Positions 6,774 through 8,855 of a stretch of DNA of 8,855 bases are shown here, piece by piece (within the stretch, counting starts at the first letter, position 1; every line of letters begins with the position of its first letter). The notes beneath the pieces were generated by a model, which saw only the letters and a program-made list of their open reading frames with translations, made no database searches and was not told the origin of the DNA. The DNA is from an uncultured Actinomycetes bacterium. Lineage in GTDB: Bacteria; Actinomycetota; Actinomycetes; Nanopelagicales; Nanopelagicaceae. The stretch is from positions 1 to 8,855 of the forward strand of contig CAIPLJ010000024.1 of the NCBI GenBank assembly GCA_903865885.1, read 5' to 3'. The translations under genes and the position numbers were made by a program.

Positions 6774-7106
6774 ATGGCAAAGCAATCTCCAGCCAAAATC
6801 AAAAAGCTCCGCGGCGAAGCTATGCGCGCAGCAGCAGCTCGAAAAGCAGAGCGCGCCCAGCACAAAGTTTCATCTGCACAAGGCGATGCCGATCTCGATG
6901 CCTATGCCGCAGTCGATGGCGTGTGGCGCGAAATAGGACTGGCAGCTCCCGTGCGTCGAGCCCTTATTGATGAGGGGTATTACAAACTCAGTGATCTTCG
7001 CAAGACATCACTCGATGCCATTAAAGATTTGCATGGGATGGGCCCCAATGCGATTCGCATCATTACCTCTGCAATGAAGAAGGCCGATCTCTCATTTAGA
7101 AGGTAA
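6774..7106 (+). CDS. Small basic helix-hairpin-helix protein, function unknown
   Basis: The 110-residue product has two parts. Residues 1-37 are rich in Lys, Arg and Ala (MAKQSPAKIKKLRGEAM...), probably a flexible or helical nucleic-acid-binding tail. Residues about 52-103 resemble the helix-hairpin-helix fold of the RNA polymerase alpha-subunit C-terminal domain: LAAPVRRALIDEGYYKLSDL, then the hairpin motif LHGMGPNAI at 86-94, then a final helix. Similar short domains with an HGMGP motif occur in uncharacterised bacterial proteins. A nucleic-acid-binding role is inferred from fold and charge; no catalytic residues are seen. The ATG at 6774 has AGAAAGA at 6761-6767 with suitable spacing. A longer in-frame start at 6705 lies inside the tRNA and is rejected. 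It is followed by a small hairpin and the metY control region. Confidence 0.8.
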   Translation: MAKQSPAKIKKLRGEAMRAAAARKAERAQHKVSSAQGDADLDAYAAVDGVWREIGLAAPVRRALIDEGYYKLSDLRKTSLDAIKDLHGMGPNAIRIITSAMKKADLSFRR

Positions 7107-7125
7107 GAGCTTGCACAAGTGATTG

Positions 7126-7144
7126 CCTGCAACTCATTTGCAGG
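7126..7144 (+). terminator. 7-bp hairpin after the helix-hairpin-helix gene
   Basis: CCTGCAA (7126-7132) and TTGCAGG (7138-7144) form a perfect stem around loop CTCAT, 19 bp after the stop codon. There is no U-run directly after it, so it is at best a weak or factor-assisted terminator or an mRNA 3' end. The last base of the stem is also the first base of the 7144-7197 inverted repeat. Confidence 0.4.
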
Positions 7145-7197
7145 TGGGAAATATCGGCAATTTCTCATTTGATTTTCCTTCAGTTAATATTTCCCAC
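7144..7197. repeat. 11-bp perfect inverted repeat flanking the metY promoter region
   Basis: GTGGGAAATAT (7144-7154) and ATATTTCCCAC (7187-7197) are exact reverse complements, 32 bp apart. The right arm covers the 3' part of the candidate -10 and ends just before the riboswitch. This could be a pair of operator half-sites enclosing the promoter. A chance match of this length somewhere in a window of this size is not very improbable. Confidence 0.4.
7162..7190 (+). promoter_or_regulatory. metY: Candidate promoter of the riboswitch-metY transcript
   Basis: TTCTCA (7162-7167, 4/6 to the -35 consensus) and TAATAT (7185-7190, a good -10) are separated by 17 bp. The predicted start, near 7197-7199, coincides with the first base of aptamer stem P1, which is the placement a riboswitch transcript would need. 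That agreement, more than the -35 match, supports the call. Confidence 0.5.
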
Positions 7198-7300
7198 GTT
7201 CACGAGTTCTACGTATTAGCCCCGGCTTAGTAGACGGCAACCCTCCACCGCGGTGGGGTGCTCCGGGTGACGAACAGGTCAGATTTTTGACAAGCGCGTT
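7198..7300 (+). ncRNA. SAM-IV-type S-adenosylmethionine riboswitch
   Basis: The core wording matches the actinobacterial SAM-IV class as I recall it: AGCCCCGGCTTAG, GACGGCAACCCTCC, CCGCGGTGGGGTG, then CCGGGTGACGAAC. P1 pairs GTTC 7198-7201 with GAAC 7272-7275. P2 pairs TCTAC 7208-7212 with GTAGA 7230-7234. P3 is the CCACCGCGGTGG region 7245-7256. A further hairpin pairs GTCA 7278-7281 with TGAC 7288-7291. The P3 loop CGCG (7249-7252) can pair with CGCG at 7295-7298 in the AAGCGCG tail, the outer pseudoknot that distinguishes SAM-IV from SAM-I. It lies 60 nt before metY. Known function is turning off methionine or SAM synthesis genes when SAM binds. No intrinsic terminator lies between aptamer and start codon, so translational control is inferred. 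Confidence 0.9.
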
Positions 7301-7359
7301 GTAGCTCTACAGCCACATCTCGCACTGTCGGAACTGACATCTACTGCGATGGAGAAGGT
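7301..7359 (+). promoter_or_regulatory. metY: Riboswitch expression platform and metY ribosome binding site
   Basis: The Shine-Dalgarno GGAGAAGG (7351-7358) sits directly before the ATG at 7360. Upstream, TCGCA (7320-7324) can pair with TGCGA (7345-7349), enclosing TGTC (7326-7329) with GACA (7336-7339); this hairpin ends two bases before the Shine-Dalgarno. CCCTCC (7241-7246) and CTCC (7261-7264) within the aptamer could pair with GGAG, one way of linking SAM binding to ribosome access. No T-run is present. The mechanism is inference. Confidence 0.5.
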
Positions 7360-8673
7360 ATGTCTAACAATTGGTCATTTGAAACCCTGCAGATTCATGC
7401 AGGACAAACTGCAGATCCGACAACAGGTGCACGTGCACTTCCCTTGTATCAGACAACTGCATATGAATTCCGCGACACAACCCATGCTGCAAACCTCTTC
7501 GGTTTAGCTGAACTTGGAAATATTTACACACGCATCATGAATCCAACCCAAGATGCTGTCGAACAGCGTCTTGCCGCTCTTGAAGGTGGAGTTGCTGCTT
7601 TGCTACTTGCCTCAGGTTCTGCTGCAACTACATTTGCAATTCTCAATGTTGCAGAAGCCGGTGATCACATTGTTTCGAGCCCGAGCTTGTACGGTGGAAC
7701 TTATAACTTATTCCACTACACACTTCCTAAGTTCGGCATTGAAGTCACATTCGTTGATGATGCAAGCGATCCAGAATCTTGGAAGAAGGCTGTTAAGCCC
7801 AATACAAAGGCTTTCTTTGGCGAGACAATCGCTAATCCAAAGAATGAAATCCTCGATATTAAGGCAATTGCCGATGTGGCTCACTCAGTTGGAGTCCCAC
7901 TTATCGTCGATAACACTGTTGCAACTCCCTACCTAATCAAGCCAATTGATTTTGGTGCAGATGTAGTTGTGCACTCAGCAACTAAGTTCTTATCTGGCCA
8001 TGGCAATGCAGTTGTCGGTGCAATCATCGATGCTGGAAAGTTTGATTACGCCCAGCACCAAGATCGCTTCCCTGGCTTTAATAAGCCAGACCCTAGCTAT
8101 CACGGCCTAGTCTTCTCGCAAGCTCTCGGTGTTGGTTCTGCATTTGGTGCAAACTTGTCGTACATCTTCAAGATTCGTTTGCAATTGCTTCGCGATATCG
8201 GAGCTGCAGTCTCTCCATTTAACGCTTGGTTACTCGCACAAGGACTTGAAACACTCTCACTACGCATGGAACGTCACATTGAAAATGCGAAGGCCGTAGC
8301 AACATGGTTAGAAGCACATCCCGATGTTGAAAAGGTCAACTATGCAGCGCTGAAATCATCCCCGTGGAATGCACTTGCAACCAAGTACGCACCGAAGGGA
8401 CCTGGCGCTGTATTGTCATTTGAACTTAAGGGTGGCATCGAAGCTGGTAAGAAGTTCGTCGAATCTCTCGAACTCTTTAGCCACGTCGCCAATATCGGTG
8501 ATGTTCGCTCATTAGTCATTCATCCTGCAACAACAACGCACTCGCAGTTATCTCCAGAAGAGCAGCTTGACGCGGGAGTAACTCCGGGACTTGTTCGTTT
8601 AAGTCTTGGTCTTGAAAATATTATCGATATCAAGGCAGATCTTGAGGCAGGTTTTACAACTGCTCGTGGTTAA
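7360..8673 (+). CDS. metY: O-acetylhomoserine sulfhydrylase (O-acetylhomoserine aminocarboxypropyltransferase)
   Basis: Makes L-homocysteine from O-acetyl-L-homoserine and sulfide, the direct sulfhydrylation route to methionine; cytosolic and PLP-dependent. The 437-residue product is a full-length Cys/Met-metabolism fold-type I enzyme. It shows YTRIMNPTQDAVEQRLAALEGG (56-77), the PLP-ring aspartate D184 in VDNT, the Schiff-base lysine K209 in SATKFLSGHG, HPATTTHSQLSPEEQ (388-402) and RLSLGLEN (413-420). Length above about 420 and the insert near 225-250 (FPGFNKPDPSYHGL) favour MetY over the shorter cystathionine gamma-synthase or gamma-lyase. Expression should respond to S-adenosylmethionine through the upstream riboswitch. 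metX, often adjacent in Actinobacteria, is not here: the gene ends in a terminator facing an opposing gene. Codon use is like that of its neighbours. Confidence 0.95.
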   Translation: MSNNWSFETLQIHAGQTADPTTGARALPLYQTTAYEFRDTTHAANLFGLAELGNIYTRIMNPTQDAVEQRLAALEGGVAALLLASGSAATTFAILNVAEAGDHIVSSPSLYGGTYNLFHYTLPKFGIEVTFVDDASDPESWKKAVKPNTKAFFGETIANPKNEILDIKAIADVAHSVGVPLIVDNTVATPYLIKPIDFGADVVVHSATKFLSGHGNAVVGAIIDAGKFDYAQHQDRFPGFNKPDPSYHGLVFSQALGVGSAFGANLSYIFKIRLQLLRDIGAAVSPFNAWLLAQGLETLSLRMERHIENAKAVATWLEAHPDVEKVNYAALKSSPWNALATKYAPKGPGAVLSFELKGGIEAGKKFVESLELFSHVANIGDVRSLVIHPATTTHSQLSPEEQLDAGVTPGLVRLSLGLENIIDIKADLEAGFTTARG

Positions 8674-8676
8674 GAG

Positions 8677-8855
8677 TTAATTGATAAAGCTGTAAATAAG
8701 AAGAAGGCCGCCACCGGTGAGAACAATCGCCGTGGCGGCTTTTGTATGTAGCCATCCTTTTCCAGCGCTAGTGAAAGTACTTGCAAGAAGTAGCGCACCA
8801 GGAATAACGAGAAGCAGGCTGTGGGCAAGTACTGATGATTTGCCTGTCTGATAAC
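8677..8855 (-). CDS. Unrecognised membrane protein, C-terminal 58 residues (cut by window edge)
   Basis: Reading the minus strand from the right edge gives an open frame of 58 residues ending at TAA (8679-8677). It contains two hydrophobic segments, AHSLLLVIPGALLLAS and ATAIVLTGGGLLLIYSFI, joined by a short polar loop, STFTSAGKGWLHTKA. This pattern looks like the last two helices of a multi-spanning inner-membrane protein. The glycine-rich final helix recalls CcdA/DsbD-like or LysE-like transporters, but I cannot name the family. Another minus-strand frame is also open here but has a less natural composition. The gene converges on metY, with 3 bp between stop codons, and its last codons overlap the metY terminator hairpin. 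The start lies outside the window. Confidence 0.6.
   Translation of the reverse strand, partial: YQTGKSSVLAHSLLLVIPGALLLASTFTSAGKGWLHTKAATAIVLTGGGLLLIYSFIN
8707..8743 (+). terminator. Intrinsic terminator of metY
   Basis: GCCGCCAC (8707-8714) pairs with GTGGCGGC (8732-8739). The stem continues, after a single bulged C, with GGTGA (8716-8720) to TCGCC (8727-8731, one G-U pair) around loop GAACAA. TTTTGT follows directly on the plus strand. Thirteen pairs plus a U-run 34 bp after the metY stop make a standard Rho-independent terminator. It lies within the reading frame of the convergent membrane protein. Confidence 0.85.

Noticed and set aside
6665..7106. tRNA-Leu as an integration site for a mobile element
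   Set aside because: No integrase, no repeat of the tRNA 3' end and no change in gene style downstream; metY is a core metabolic gene.
6652..7135. 11-bp repeat GCCTGCAACTC at 6652-6662 and 7125-7135
   Set aside because: A single short direct repeat flanking the tRNA and small gene could suggest an attachment-site duplication, but neither copy overlaps the tRNA 3' end and no integrase is present; most likely chance.
7553..7936. Second plus-strand frame inside metY
   Set aside because: Leucine/serine-rich frame-shifted reading of an intact gene.
7360..8673. Cystathionine gamma-synthase or methionine gamma-lyase as the product
   Set aside because: Those are usually about 380-400 residues and lack the middle insert; the 437-residue length and SAM-riboswitch context fit MetY better.
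1..8855. CRISPR arrays, transposons, phage genes, toxin-antitoxin or defence systems
   Set aside because: No spaced repeat series, transposase or integrase motifs, or paired small toxin-like frames were seen on either strand.

Overview
The window reads as an ordinary chromosomal stretch of an actinobacterium with compact gene spacing and moderate GC. Three points support this: the argS-lysA-hom gene order, typical of Actinobacteria; a SAM-IV-type riboswitch, a class described mainly from Actinobacteria, ahead of metY; and A/T-leaning codon use (GCA, ACA, TCA, GTT, CTT) with very short intergenic gaps. Together these resemble the streamlined freshwater actinobacteria (acI / Nanopelagicales). 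That lineage is an inference from style and gene content, not from a database search.

Layout. Positions 1-3241 are a minus-strand run: argS (arginyl-tRNA synthetase), then lysA (diaminopimelate decarboxylase), then the first 82 codons of hom (homoserine dehydrogenase), separated by 2 and 4 bp. Positions 3242-3431 are a divergent promoter region holding a 9-bp direct repeat. Positions 3432-6604 carry a plus-strand sugar ABC importer of the xylose/ribose family: a secreted binding protein (xylF), a single-domain ATPase (xylG) and a permease (xylH). A very strong stem-loop sits between xylF and xylG. Next come a tRNA-Leu(UAG) gene with CCA encoded at 6665-6746 and a small basic helix-hairpin-helix protein (6774-7106). 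After these lie a candidate promoter, a SAM-IV-type aptamer (7198-7300) and metY (7360-8673). The right edge has the 3' end of an unrecognised minus-strand membrane protein, which converges on metY with only 3 bp between stop codons. The metY terminator hairpin lies inside its reading frame.

How the genes relate. hom and metY belong to the same pathway branch: aspartate semialdehyde to homoserine, then O-acetylhomoserine to homocysteine. lysA makes lysine from the same precursor family. The riboswitch would shut metY down when S-adenosylmethionine is plentiful. xylFGH would import a monosaccharide, probably xylose or a similar sugar. No sugar regulator or catabolic gene is visible in the window.

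I found no mobile element, CRISPR array, phage gene or defence system, and no clearly new system. The points most worth checking are regulatory: the intercistronic hairpin in xylFG, the riboswitch with its promoter abutting the aptamer, and the terminator embedded in an opposing coding sequence. No gene-free stretch exceeds about 260 bp. The longest, 7107-7359, is filled by a hairpin, an inverted repeat, a candidate promoter and the riboswitch leader.
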